Below are positions 1 to 8,155 of a DNA stretch of 19,509 nucleotides, in pieces. The position numbers and the translations under genes were made by a program. Position 1 is the first letter of the stretch. Each line of letters starts with the position of its first letter. The stretch comes from DAIOGN01 sp036745245. Its GTDB lineage: Bacteria > Zixibacteria > MSB-5A5 > JAUVRN01. The notes below the pieces were generated by a model. It did no database searches. It had not been told where the DNA came from and saw only the letters and a list, made by a program, of their open reading frames with translations. The stretch spans positions 1 through 19,509 of the forward strand of contig DAIOGN010000056.1 of NCBI GenBank assembly GCA_036745245.1, given 5' to 3'.

Positions 1-296
1 CACGATGGGACGTATGCGCACCGGCTCGGGACTTGACGGTTGAATGAATGGAGCGAGTGAATCGAATTCGTAGATCGAGCTGTCCCCTTCGTTTAAGTCG
101 GGCAGGAACTCGACCTCAGTTGGATCCACGTAGTTGAGAGGCACCATCGAGGCGCCCGGGAGGTCCGCTTGCGCGGTCTCCGGCTCGGACCCGACAGTTG
201 CCGCGGGTTCGTTTCCGGCCACCGGCAGGAAGCTCAGTGTGTAGAGCGCCAGGCCCGCCACTGCCACTCCCGCTGTCCAGATCCTGAGGCTCATCT
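1..296 (-). CDS. Partial secreted/anchored protein of unknown function (N-terminal 98 residues)
   Basis: The gene runs off the left edge, so only the N-terminal part is present. The minus-strand frame is open from an ATG at 296 to position 1. A good ribosome binding site (AAGGAG) sits about 8 bases before that ATG; the ATG five bases further upstream is out of frame and stops at once. The product begins MSLRIWTAGVAVAGLALYTL, a short basic stretch followed by a hydrophobic segment, so it is probably exported or anchored in the inner membrane. The rest is acidic and proline-rich (PLNYVDPTEVEFLPDL is typical), with no cysteine and no recognisable domain in the visible part. It is divergent from the desaturase gene. 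I do not recognise the family. That it is a real gene rests on the start signal plus a leader peptide. Confidence 0.6.
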
Positions 297-403
297 CATC
301 GCTCCTTGTTGAGATAAGCTATGTCAAATGCGGTGCCGAATCCGTAAGCCGCTGAATGACAAACGGTTGATCGACTCGCCCCTGCCTGGACAAACCGGCA
401 AGT

Positions 404-419
404 GTGTCTGATGCGACAC
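404..419. promoter_or_regulatory. Inverted repeat GTGTC-N6-GACAC, copy 1 (candidate operator)
   Basis: The 16-bp sequence GTGTCTGATGCGACAC has perfect 5-bp arms, extended to 6 bp (TGTGTC/GACACA) by the flanking bases. A second copy lies 83 bp downstream and matches at 12 of 16 positions. Paired, similarly spaced repeats of this size upstream of a lipid-metabolism gene are typical of dimeric repressor sites such as those of TetR-family regulators. The identity of any regulator is unknown, and none is encoded in the window. Confidence 0.45.
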
Positions 420-486
420 ACCTCGATTGCTCCCCGCGTACACTAAGCAGCTATTGGACAACGAATTATCTCGAGGAAGGCCCAGT

Positions 487-502
487 GTGTCCGACCAGAC
501 AC
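487..502. promoter_or_regulatory. Inverted repeat GTGTC-N6-GACAC, copy 2 (candidate operator)
   Basis: The sequence GTGTCCGACCAGACAC repeats the arms of copy 1 and part of its spacer (both read GTGTC-Y-GA-Y). It lies about 190 bp before the desaturase start. Two copies of the same uncommon inverted repeat in one intergenic region make a chance origin less likely than for a single copy. Confidence 0.45.
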
Positions 503-688
503 GGTCATCGCCGCTCCGAGCCTTGCCCCCGGCCGGCACATCGAGTAATGTCCTGCTGGGGGAATTGTGAATCCATCCATCGAGCCCTGTCCGGTCGATG
601 GCCCACCTCGTTGCCGCGCAGTGAATCAGGCGAGCTTATGTCGGCGCCTGGCGTTGGGCCGCAACCTTCCCTCTGAAACGGACCGAGG

Positions 689-1741
689 ATGACTACGACC
701 TTACAAGCGGCCAGCGCAGTACCGATGCTCAGCCAGGAGGCCATCAAGGCCATGTATCGGGATTTGTCGGAATTCGAACGACCAGATCGACGGAAAGCCA
801 TCTGGCAGGTGTGCAACAGCTTCCTTCCGTACTTCGCCATGTGGGCTCTGATGATTTACACCGCGACTCAGGGGTATTCCTACTGGATTACTTTGAGTAT
901 AGGGATTCTCACCACTCCCTTCTGGGTGCGGATGTTCATCATTTTTCACGACTGCTGTCACGGCTCGTTTTTCAACTCTCACAAGGCCAACCGGTTCTTC
1001 GGTTACCTGGCCGGCGTGCTGACGTTTACCCCCTATGAGGATTGGCAACGCTCACACGCCGGACACCATGCGACCTCCGGCAACCTCGACCGGCGGGGGC
1101 TGGGCGATATCTGGACGGCGACCGTGGCGGAGTATCGCGCCCTGCCCTGGCACAAGCGCGCCTTCTATCGTCTCTACCGCAATCCGTTCGTGATGTTCGG
1201 CGTGGGCCCCAGCGTGATCATGCTGGGACTGCAGCGACTCTGGCACCCCGGCGCCAGAAAGCGTGAGCGCGTGAGCGTGATGATCACGAACGCCTCGATT
1301 CTGGCCATCATGGTCGCGGCCTATCTGACCTTCGGGATCGGCTCCTACATTGCAATTCAGCTCCCCATCGTACTTCTGGCCGGCGCCGTCGGCGTGTGGC
1401 TCTTCTATGTGCAGCATCAATTCGATGGGGCGGACTGGGTGCGACACGACGAATGGGATCAGGTACGGGCGGCCCTTCAGGGCAGCTCGTACTACAAACT
1501 GCCGTCGTGGCTTCAGTGGTGTACCGGGAACATCGGCCTGCACCACATTCACCACCTGCGTCCCGGCATTCCAAACTACAACTTACAGCAGTGCTACGAT
1601 GAAACACCGCTCATGCAGAGCGTAACTCCTCTGACGTTGCGCAGAAGTCTCCGATCTGTGCGCCAGAACCTCTGGGATGAGAAGCAGGGGAGGCTGGTGA
1701 GCTTCGGGGAACTGCGGTCTTTGCCGGTCGAAGCGTCGTAA
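689..1741 (+). CDS. Membrane fatty acid desaturase
   Basis: This 350-residue protein is an integral-membrane di-iron fatty acid desaturase, which introduces a cis double bond into an acyl chain and so adjusts membrane fluidity. All three histidine boxes are present: HDCCH at residues 87-91, HAGHH at 123-127 and HHIHH at 285-289. The HDCxHGSFF context of the first box and the overall length fit the delta-12/omega-6-like (DesA-type) bacterial group, although regioselectivity cannot be read from sequence. Hydrophobic segments lie around residues 43-60, 64-86, 166-182, 197-216 and 219-241. The ATG at 689 has GAGG directly against it, which is poor spacing; an in-frame ATG at residue 22 has AGGAGG 11 bases upstream, so a shorter form is possible. 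No ferredoxin or other redox partner is encoded nearby. Candidate operator repeats lie upstream. The gene ends only 18 bp from the convergent response regulator gene. Confidence 0.93.
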   Translation: MTTTLQAASAVPMLSQEAIKAMYRDLSEFERPDRRKAIWQVCNSFLPYFAMWALMIYTATQGYSYWITLSIGILTTPFWVRMFIIFHDCCHGSFFNSHKANRFFGYLAGVLTFTPYEDWQRSHAGHHATSGNLDRRGLGDIWTATVAEYRALPWHKRAFYRLYRNPFVMFGVGPSVIMLGLQRLWHPGARKRERVSVMITNASILAIMVAAYLTFGIGSYIAIQLPIVLLAGAVGVWLFYVQHQFDGADWVRHDEWDQVRAALQGSSYYKLPSWLQWCTGNIGLHHIHHLRPGIPNYNLQQCYDETPLMQSVTPLTLRRSLRSVRQNLWDEKQGRLVSFGELRSLPVEAS

Positions 1742-1759
1742 GACGCACGCGGCACGAGA

Positions 1760-3091
1760 CTACGGCCGCTCGAGTCCCAGCGCTTTGATCTTCTTGTGCA
1801 GGTGACTGCGCTCCAGTTTCAGCAATTCCGCAGCTTTGGAGACATTCCAGCCACACGCGGAGAGCGCACCGCGCACGATATCGCGCTCCGCCTCCTCCAT
1901 CGACACGGCGAACGCCTGGACGGGAGAGCCCCCCGCACCCAGTTCCGGGAACAGCTTGAGCAGGTGCGCCTTCGACAGTTCCTCCGACGACGAGAGTATG
2001 GCGGCTCGCTCCACCATGTTTCGCAGCTGACGCACATTGCCGGGGAATGAATACGTCCGCAGAGCATCGAGCGCCTCGCGCGAGAACCGCCTGGCCCGAA
2101 CGCCGCCCAGGGAGTCCTTCAGGAAGTGCAGCGCGAGAGTCTCCACATCGTCGGAGTGATCTCGCAGGGGCGGAACGTCGATGGGTACCACGTTGAGGCG
2201 GAACAGGAGATCCTGGCGAAACCCGCCCGTCGTTACCATGTCCTCGAGGTCCCGGTTGGTGGCCGCCACTACGCGCACGTCTACCTGACGCTCGCGCGAA
2301 GCCCCCAGGCGACGCACGGAGCTTTCCTCCAGCACGCGCAACAGTTTGGCCTGCGCGGCCTGCGGCAGGTCGCCCACTTCGTCTAAAAACAGCGTTCCAC
2401 CGTGGGCGTCCTCGAACTTCCCCGGCTGCGAACGCGTGGCGCCAGTGAAGGCGCCCTTCTCAAAACCGAACAGTTCACTTTCGATCAGGTGTTCGGGGAG
2501 CGCGGCACAATTCACCGCCACAAACGGGCCGTCGGCCCGCCGCGATTGACGGTGTAGTTGCCTGGCCACCAGCTCCTTGCCCGTTCCGTTTTCACCTCGG
2601 ATGAGCACGCGCACATCGCCCTGCGCCACCTGTGCAATGGTGGCCAACAGGTCCCCCATCGCCCTGGAACTCCCAAGCAGTGCGTACCGCGCCTCCTCGC
2701 TCTGCTGCTGCCGCAACCGCTCCTGCCGCATGCGCTCCAGGCTCAGGCCGTTGTCCAGCGTGATCAGCAGGCGCTCCAGCGACAGCGGCTTTTCCAGAAA
2801 GTCGAAGGCTCCACGCCGCGTGGCCGCCACGGCGTCCGACAACTGAGCGTGCCCCGAGATCATGATCACCACGCAGTTGGGTTGCAGCGCCTTCAGCTCC
2901 GCCAGCCAGTCGAGCCCTGAGCCGTCGGGCAGCCAGACATCCAAGAGTACGGCGTCGAATTCATTCACCGCCTCGACGCGGGCTTTCGCGAGATGACCTG
3001 CCGTGGTGACCGCGTGCCCCTCGCGCTCCAGGGCGCCGCCCACGGACTTCAGAATATTGGGTTCGTCATCTACCAGAAGCAGCCGCGCCAT
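1760..3091 (-). CDS. NtrX/NtrC-like sigma-54-dependent response regulator
   Basis: This 443-residue activator has the full NtrC-family layout. The receiver domain (about 1-120) carries the acidic pair D8/D9, phospho-acceptor D51 (LLDVWLP) and K101. The AAA+ domain carries Walker A GENGTGKE at 166-173, the sigma-54-contacting GAFTGA loop at 213-218 and Walker B GTLFLDE at 232-238. A Fis-type helix-turn-helix lies near 417-438 (NVSKAAELLKLERSHLHKKI). All key residues look intact, so it should be phosphorylated, hydrolyse ATP and open sigma-54 promoters. It starts 3 bp after the kinase stop codon, making the two genes an obvious cognate pair. The family resembles NtrX most closely, but its targets are unknown here: the kinase is coupled to a substrate-binding protein rather than to nitrogen genes. 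I found no correctly spaced -24/-12 promoter in the intergenic regions examined. Confidence 0.95.
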   Translation of the reverse strand: MARLLLVDDEPNILKSVGGALEREGHAVTTAGHLAKARVEAVNEFDAVLLDVWLPDGSGLDWLAELKALQPNCVVIMISGHAQLSDAVAATRRGAFDFLEKPLSLERLLITLDNGLSLERMRQERLRQQQSEEARYALLGSSRAMGDLLATIAQVAQGDVRVLIRGENGTGKELVARQLHRQSRRADGPFVAVNCAALPEHLIESELFGFEKGAFTGATRSQPGKFEDAHGGTLFLDEVGDLPQAAQAKLLRVLEESSVRRLGASRERQVDVRVVAATNRDLEDMVTTGGFRQDLLFRLNVVPIDVPPLRDHSDDVETLALHFLKDSLGGVRARRFSREALDALRTYSFPGNVRQLRNMVERAAILSSSEELSKAHLLKLFPELGAGGSPVQAFAVSMEEAERDIVRGALSACGWNVSKAAELLKLERSHLHKKIKALGLERP

Positions 3092-3094
3092 GGA

Positions 3095-4753
3095 CTAGCT
3101 CACCCGGGGAAACGACAGGGACACACGCGCCCCCTGTTGGACATTGGTCCAATCCACTTTGCCGCCCATGTCTGTGGTGATTCTCTGTGACACCACCAGC
3201 CCCAGGCCCGTTCCGTCGGACTTGGTGGTGAAGTAGGGCCGGGGCCCACCCTCGAAGAACGCAGCCGGAAATCCCGGTCCTGTATCGGTGACGTTGATTC
3301 GCCCGCAGTCCAATTCCCTCGCCACTTCCACGGAAACATTGCCTCCGGGGCCCGCGGCTTCCACGGCATTCTTGACGATATTCGTAAGTGCTTCCTTCAG
3401 GAGCAGAGAGTCGGCCTTCACCATCACCGCACCGGGTGTGGACAGCTTCACCCGCGTCAGACCGGCCGCATACACCCCCGCCACGTCTCCCGCCACGGCC
3501 GACAAATCCGTGGGCGCCAGCTGGGGTTCGGGCAATTTGGCGAACCGGCTGAAGGCATCCACAATGCGGTTGAGAACCATCACCTCTTCCGACACCAGTC
3601 GTGCGGCTTCCGGGATCATGCGCGCAGCCTCGGCGGGGTTCGACGCCGCTCGCCGCGCCAGCTCCTCCACCGTCACTCGAATGGGTGTGAGCGGATTCTT
3701 GATCTCGTGCGCCACCTTGCGTGCCATCTCCTGCCAGCCGGCCGTTCGCGCCGCTTCAGCTACGCGCTTCTCCGCGGCTACCAGCTCGTGCCTCAGATGC
3801 TCGAATGCATCCACGAGTGTCGCCGCTTCGCCCTCGGCAAAGGTCGACAGGGGCTCCATGGCACCGCCGCGTCCCCACTCGGCGACGGCGGCGGCCAGTT
3901 CCTCCACGGGTCGCGCCGCCGACACCGACACGCGCCAGGCGGCGAGCACGGCTACCGCAACAGCCAGCACGATGGCCAGCAGAAGAAACAGGTCCAGTCG
4001 ACCCAGGGCCGATTCGCGATCCGACAGCGACAGACCAAAATAGAAAGGAGGCACCTGCCCCAGGGCGTACTTCCCGCTGTGTGTATCGAGCTCCACCAGG
4101 CTGGCGACAGTATCGGGCCAGGACTCGAGCGAAAACGCCCCGGTGAGCAGCGGCCGGCCCTCCGTGTCACTGGCTCCGATGACAAACGAACCGGCTTCAC
4201 CCGTCTGGCTGAGCAGCCGCGCATCCACTCGGAAATAGGCTGCCACACCCAGTTGCGGACTGGCCGCCAAAGGCAAAGCAGAGCCCAAAAGCACCACTCC
4301 CAGTTCGGGCGAGCTCCAGGTGGCTCCCGATATGGAGTCGGCGGGCACCTGCGTGGGGAAACCCGTGTGCGTAGGCAGGTCCGAGCGCGCGCGCAGCATG
4401 CGTCCCCCGCCCTGCGATTCGAACAGATCGATGCCATCCACTCCGTATTCGTCTCTTACAGTAGATAGAAGGGCGAGGAGTCGGGCTCTGTCCTCAGGTT
4501 TGGCGAGTGCGTCCGTTAGTTCTCCACCGTACGCCAGCCTCGTTGCGGCATCATCGGCCTGGCGCACCAGCCGGTCGCGCCAGCTTTCCACGAGTTTTCG
4601 TGTGAGGGATGCGCGCTGAGCGAAGGATTCGTCCACCAGCCTGCGCGTGTACTGCCGAATCCCGAATCCTACGACCAGCAGGGGAATCACCGCGAGGAGC
4701 ACAAACCCCACGAGCAGGCGGCGCGAGAGCCGCCATGGCCGCATGCGGCTCAC
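3095..4753 (-). CDS. NtrY-like membrane sensor histidine kinase
   Basis: I place the start at GTG 4753, giving 552 residues. GGAGG lies 7 bases upstream, and the GTG overlaps the stop of the preceding gene as GTGA. A longer frame from ATG 4831 would intrude about 80 bp into that gene and lacks this signal. Domains in order: transmembrane helix about 13-32; periplasmic sensor region of about 220 residues; second transmembrane helix about 253-273; a HAMP-like linker; the dimerisation/phospho-acceptor helix with H349 in HEIKNPLTPI; then an ATPase domain with the N box (TNIVKNAVEA, N462), DTGPG at 490-494 and GTGLGL at 514-519. The AGWQEMARKVAHEIKNPLTPI segment is characteristic of NtrY-type kinases. 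It should autophosphorylate and pass phosphate to D51 of the regulator encoded 3 bp downstream. Coupling to the upstream periplasmic binding protein suggests that protein helps sense the signal (inference). Confidence 0.94.
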   Translation of the reverse strand: MSRMRPWRLSRRLLVGFVLLAVIPLLVVGFGIRQYTRRLVDESFAQRASLTRKLVESWRDRLVRQADDAATRLAYGGELTDALAKPEDRARLLALLSTVRDEYGVDGIDLFESQGGGRMLRARSDLPTHTGFPTQVPADSISGATWSSPELGVVLLGSALPLAASPQLGVAAYFRVDARLLSQTGEAGSFVIGASDTEGRPLLTGAFSLESWPDTVASLVELDTHSGKYALGQVPPFYFGLSLSDRESALGRLDLFLLLAIVLAVAVAVLAAWRVSVSAARPVEELAAAVAEWGRGGAMEPLSTFAEGEAATLVDAFEHLRHELVAAEKRVAEAARTAGWQEMARKVAHEIKNPLTPIRVTVEELARRAASNPAEAARMIPEAARLVSEEVMVLNRIVDAFSRFAKLPEPQLAPTDLSAVAGDVAGVYAAGLTRVKLSTPGAVMVKADSLLLKEALTNIVKNAVEAAGPGGNVSVEVARELDCGRINVTDTGPGFPAAFFEGGPRPYFTTKSDGTGLGLVVSQRITTDMGGKVDWTNVQQGARVSLSFPRVS

Positions 4754-6339
4754 GGCTTGGCCTCCGCCAGAAAGAACGGCCCCACGTAGCGCCCCCAGAC
4801 GTCGCGCGAGGAATCGAGCGATCCGCCGCACGTGGTCACGAGTGCATCGGCCTGAAGCAGGGCAACGTAGGGCGCGCGCTCTTCCAGCCGGGTGCGCAGA
4901 GATCGATACAACACCGCACGCCTGAGTTCATCGGCGGTGCCACGCGCGCTTTGCAGAAGCGCCACCAGTGAATCGGAGGCCGACAACTGAACATGATCAA
5001 ATGCCCGCTCGATCTGTGCGTCGGCGGCAAACGACTCGAAATCCCACAGTTCCACGCGCAGGTCGGCCCCTTCGGGCGACGAGGCGTAGGAGGCCCGCAC
5101 ATCCCAGGCCTTCAGCGCGGTCACCAGATACTGAGCCTCTTCTTCCAGCCCGCGCGCAAAGCCTATGGACACGGCCGGTCGCCCCGGCACGCGTTTGCGG
5201 GCAGCCCGGGCACGTTCGTAGTCGAATGCGATTTCCGCTCGCTTTGAATCGCCGGCAGGGCCCACAGGCAGGAGGCCCGGATGACAGGAGCGATCTCCGC
5301 CCGACTGAGCGATCATGGCGTTGCGATCGATGGCCCAGTTCAGAAACGACAGCATGCCGTCGGGCAGTTCCCGCAACGGGCGCACCACCAAAAGCCGCGG
5401 TGCAGGAACGCGCTCCTTCACGCATGACGTGCTCTCCGCCGCGCCGATCCACACACGATCGGTCACCTGGTGCGACACGACGAGCGTGCCGAGATGCTGC
5501 TCGCGGCCACGGAACACGTCGGCGGCCGCTCCCGAATCGGCGGAGGCGTAGTACCCGCAACTGGCCACCACCGGCGCACCGTCGGTGGTCCGGGTCCAGC
5601 GAACGATCGCCGTGCCCGGTGAAGCGAGTCGCTCCGGGAGGCTGAAGTTCGGTCGCGTGAGATTGAATTGCAGAGTGTCCCTGCCACGGGGTACCAGCCC
5701 CACTACGTGGGCGATCCGGCCACGTCGATAATTCTCCACGCCGCCAATACATGTCTGCCACGAATACGCCGGCACCTCCCTCACGTACCACAGAGTCCGC
5801 TCAAGGCTCGTCTTCACCGCATAGGCATCCACGACCGAGCCGTCGCCGAACCGCGCGGAGGTGTCCACCACGACGAACAGGTCGCTTCCCCGCCAGAACC
5901 AGCTTCGGGCCAGATCGCCGGCCAGTTTTCCGTCGGGCTGCATCGTGAACAGCGCGCGGTGAAACACCGGCCACAGCGCCCACCCCGCCGCGGTGCGAAG
6001 CTGCACCGGATCCCAGGCGTCGTACCCACCCACCACATTCAGACGCGCGGCTCGCTTGGGCAGTGACCTCCTGAGAATCGTCAGCGGTTCGCCCTTCTTC
6101 AGAGGCCATTGTGGGCTGGCCTCGAATTCCCAGACGGGTGACGTAGAGCGCACCACCGGTCCCAGCTGTTCGCACCACACGCTGTCGTTCATGCGCGCCG
6201 ACGAGTCGCACCTCACGTAGGCGTGCTGGCCGGCGTAGAAGAGAAACTCGCCCTGGAGCGTGTCGGTGGGGGGCTTGAATTGTGCGGAAGCGGCTCCTGC
6301 TGAAAGCAGGGTAACAAGGAGAGCTGGGACCAGGCGCAC
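4750..6339 (-). CDS. Periplasmic solute-binding-protein homologue (SBP family 5-like)
   Basis: This 529-residue protein starts at GTG and has a clean signal peptide (MRLVPALLVTLLSAGAASA, probable cleavage before Q20, no lipobox cysteine). Residues about 98-250 read like the N-terminal part of peptide/nickel-type extracellular binding proteins: DPVQLRTAAGW, a TMQPDGKLAGDLARSW stretch, FGDGSVVDAYAVKTSLERTL, then IGGVENYRRG and a lipid- or peptide-binding-protein-like LASPGTAIV. The C-terminal lobe is less recognisable. An additional module of about 75 residues (30-95, with C44 and C56) precedes the core; its fold is not recognised, though it could be SH3-like. No permease or ATPase gene of an ABC importer is nearby. 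Instead the stop overlaps the kinase start (GTGA), so a role as a ligand sensor for the kinase is more likely than transport. There is no clear ribosome binding site; translation may be coupled to the Lon-like gene 15 bp upstream. Confidence 0.78.
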   Translation of the reverse strand: MRLVPALLVTLLSAGAASAQFKPPTDTLQGEFLFYAGQHAYVRCDSSARMNDSVWCEQLGPVVRSTSPVWEFEASPQWPLKKGEPLTILRRSLPKRAARLNVVGGYDAWDPVQLRTAAGWALWPVFHRALFTMQPDGKLAGDLARSWFWRGSDLFVVVDTSARFGDGSVVDAYAVKTSLERTLWYVREVPAYSWQTCIGGVENYRRGRIAHVVGLVPRGRDTLQFNLTRPNFSLPERLASPGTAIVRWTRTTDGAPVVASCGYYASADSGAAADVFRGREQHLGTLVVSHQVTDRVWIGAAESTSCVKERVPAPRLLVVRPLRELPDGMLSFLNWAIDRNAMIAQSGGDRSCHPGLLPVGPAGDSKRAEIAFDYERARAARKRVPGRPAVSIGFARGLEEEAQYLVTALKAWDVRASYASSPEGADLRVELWDFESFAADAQIERAFDHVQLSASDSLVALLQSARGTADELRRAVLYRSLRTRLEERAPYVALLQADALVTTCGGSLDSSRDVWGRYVGPFFLAEAKP

Positions 6340-6354
6340 GCTTTATTGTACGGG

Positions 6355-8079
6355 CTAGGAGCCCGGCGCGTTCTTGGACCCGGGCTTGCCGGGTTTGAAC
6401 ATGCCGATGGCGGTAGCCTCCTCCGGCTTGGGCACGATGATCTGAAGCAACGACAGGTCGAGAGCCTCATCCACAGTGGCCACGGGCTGAATCTTGATGG
6501 CGCTGCGTACGTAGTCGGGCAGCCGCTCCACCATTTCGGCCGATTCCATCGGCAGCACCGCCATGGCCAGTTCATGCCGGCGTGCCGCCAGCACCTTGCT
6601 CGTGCCGCCAGGTACTTCGCGGAGCCCACCTGAGAGCGAAATGCCGCCGGAGAGACCCACGTCGCCGCGCACCGGCTTGCCTGTGAATGCCGAGATCAGC
6701 GCCGCAACCATGGGCAGGCCCAGGGACAACAGATCGCCGGGCACCAGCAGATCGTGCACGTGAACGTGCAGGCGGGCCCGGTCGAACGCCTGGTGGTCGA
6801 GATCGTACTTCGATGCCCGGGCGCGAAGGATCGTGAGCGCGCTCCACACGAGCTCTCGCAGCCGTTCGCTCTGCGGCCCGGTGAGCGTGAGGTCGGGTTC
6901 GCCCGGGATGAGCGACACTTCGATCGCGGTGACTGTGGCCCCCTCAGGTGAAAGCACCAGCGCGCGCGCCACACCCACCTGGGGACGCAGCTCATTCTGC
7001 CGCTTCGCCAGTTCGTGGCCGTTGCCGCTTTTGTTGGTCCGGTGGTCTGTGGGCTGGTCGCTCCTGGCTCGACTGCCCTCGGCCACCACGCGGGCTGCCT
7101 TGCGGGCGCGCTCGGCAATCGCCTGCTTGAGCTGGCCCACGCCTGCCTCTGCGGCCGTGCGTTGCACCAGCTCCTTCAGTTCGAACTCGTTCATGTCGAA
7201 TTGCTGAGCCGACAATCCGCAGCGTTCACGTTCGTGCGGCAGGAGCACCGACTGGGCGATTTTGAGTTTTTCCTCCTGCACGTACCCGGGCAGGTACAGC
7301 AGGTCGCAGCACTCGGCCACCGATTCGCTCATCGATTCGCGCGCCTTGGCCGTGACAATGAAGAAGACCTTGGACAAATCGAACGGCACATCAAGGAAGT
7401 GATCGGTGAAGCGGGTTCGAAGCTTCGAATCCAGCGCCTCGACCAGCGCAGCCGCAAGGTCGCCGTGCCCGCCCGAGCCGAGCTTGTCGGCCTCTTCGAT
7501 GATGATGACGGGGTTGCAGGTTCCGGCGATGCGGATGGCCCGGAGAATGCGACCGGGAAGCGCGTTGGGCAGGGCGCGTCGCTGTCCCACGATTTCCGCT
7601 TCGTCGGCCAGACCGCGCACGTTCACCCGCACGAGCTTGCGCCCCAGCGCGCGTGCCACCGCATACCCCAGGGACGTCTTGCCTGTTCCCACCGAGCCGA
7701 TGAGTGCCAGAACGGGCGCACTGCCGTCGCCGCGCGTGCTCATCACGGCGAACCGATCGAGAATCTGTTCTTTGACGAATTCGAGCCCGAGGTGGCCGAG
7801 ATCGAGTTCTCGCCGGGCGGCGGCCAGGTCCAGCCGATCGGCACTCTCGTGACTCCAGGGAAGCGCCAGCAGCCACTCGAACCAGGAACGTGTGAGCCCG
7901 TACTCGAGGGACGACACGGGCACCCGTTCCATGCGGGAGAGTTCCATCTCCGCACGAGAGGACACTCCGTCGGGCAATTCTGCCGCCCGCACGCGCTCAC
8001 GCAGGAAGGCCACCTCGGCGTGCAATCCACCGTTGGCTTCCGTCACGTTCGCTCGGCCTTCTACTTGTGTGCGATCCAT
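6355..8079 (-). CDS. Degenerate Lon-like AAA+ ATPase/protease
   Basis: This 574-residue protein lines up with the ATPase and protease domains of Lon but lacks the N-terminal LON substrate-binding domain. An EYGLTRSWFEWLLALPWS segment matches the Lon linker. Walker A is GSVGTGKTS at 128-136; the Walker B region reads VIIIEEADKL at 191-200, with E where Lon has D. By hand alignment to E. coli Lon, recalled from memory, the arginine-finger position is Cys (AECCDLLY), the sensor-2 arginine is Gly (AGVGQLKQ) and the sensor-1 Asn is Lys (VTAK). In the protease domain the catalytic Ser (S452) and Lys (K495) keep the exact 43-residue spacing, but the usual PKDGPSAG around the Ser is VPGDLLSLG. ATP-driven unfolding is therefore doubtful while the dyad may survive. 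There is a low-complexity polar insert at about 335-365. The start is uncertain because no good ribosome binding site precedes ATG 8079. Confidence 0.88.
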   Translation of the reverse strand: MDRTQVEGRANVTEANGGLHAEVAFLRERVRAAELPDGVSSRAEMELSRMERVPVSSLEYGLTRSWFEWLLALPWSHESADRLDLAAARRELDLGHLGLEFVKEQILDRFAVMSTRGDGSAPVLALIGSVGTGKTSLGYAVARALGRKLVRVNVRGLADEAEIVGQRRALPNALPGRILRAIRIAGTCNPVIIIEEADKLGSGGHGDLAAALVEALDSKLRTRFTDHFLDVPFDLSKVFFIVTAKARESMSESVAECCDLLYLPGYVQEEKLKIAQSVLLPHERERCGLSAQQFDMNEFELKELVQRTAAEAGVGQLKQAIAERARKAARVVAEGSRARSDQPTDHRTNKSGNGHELAKRQNELRPQVGVARALVLSPEGATVTAIEVSLIPGEPDLTLTGPQSERLRELVWSALTILRARASKYDLDHQAFDRARLHVHVHDLLVPGDLLSLGLPMVAALISAFTGKPVRGDVGLSGGISLSGGLREVPGGTSKVLAARRHELAMAVLPMESAEMVERLPDYVRSAIKIQPVATVDEALDLSLLQIIVPKPEEATAIGMFKPGKPGSKNAPGS

Positions 8080-8155
8080 GGGCGATTCGGGTCCCTACAT
8101 CTATATAGTACTCATCGACCGGCAGCCCCGACGGCCTGAGTGCCCGGCCCGGCGC

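Larger units (their letters stand above)
297..688. other. Divergent intergenic region, 392 bp
   Basis: This gap lies between the leftward partial gene and the rightward desaturase gene. Short frames that cross it have no ribosome binding site or recognisable product and look like chance. It contains two related inverted repeats (listed separately) and a short direct repeat, GACAAACGG at 358-366 and GACAAACCGG at 389-398. I could not identify a convincing sigma-70 promoter pair in either direction, nor a sigma-54 promoter with correct spacing. Confidence 0.6.

Noticed and set aside
599..617. A TGGCCC...TTGC stretch resembling a sigma-54 promoter before the desaturase gene
   Set aside because: The spacing between the GG and GC elements is one base too long (11 instead of 10), and the family is strict about spacing. 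A TTGGCAC at 9816-9822 also lacks a proper -12 element.
404..840. Short frames in the 297-688 gap and antisense to the start of the desaturase gene
   Set aside because: No ribosome binding site, leader or recognisable sequence, and they conflict with the inverted-repeat-rich regulatory character of the gap.
4754..4831. Longer N-terminus for the histidine kinase from ATG 4831
   Set aside because: It would overlap the end of the binding-protein gene by about 80 bp with no ribosome binding site, whereas GTG 4753 has GGAGG at ideal distance.
8101..8110. TATATA stretch upstream of the Lon-like gene as a promoter
   Set aside because: No acceptable -35 element lies at 16-18 bp, so I do not list it as a feature, although an internal promoter cannot be excluded.
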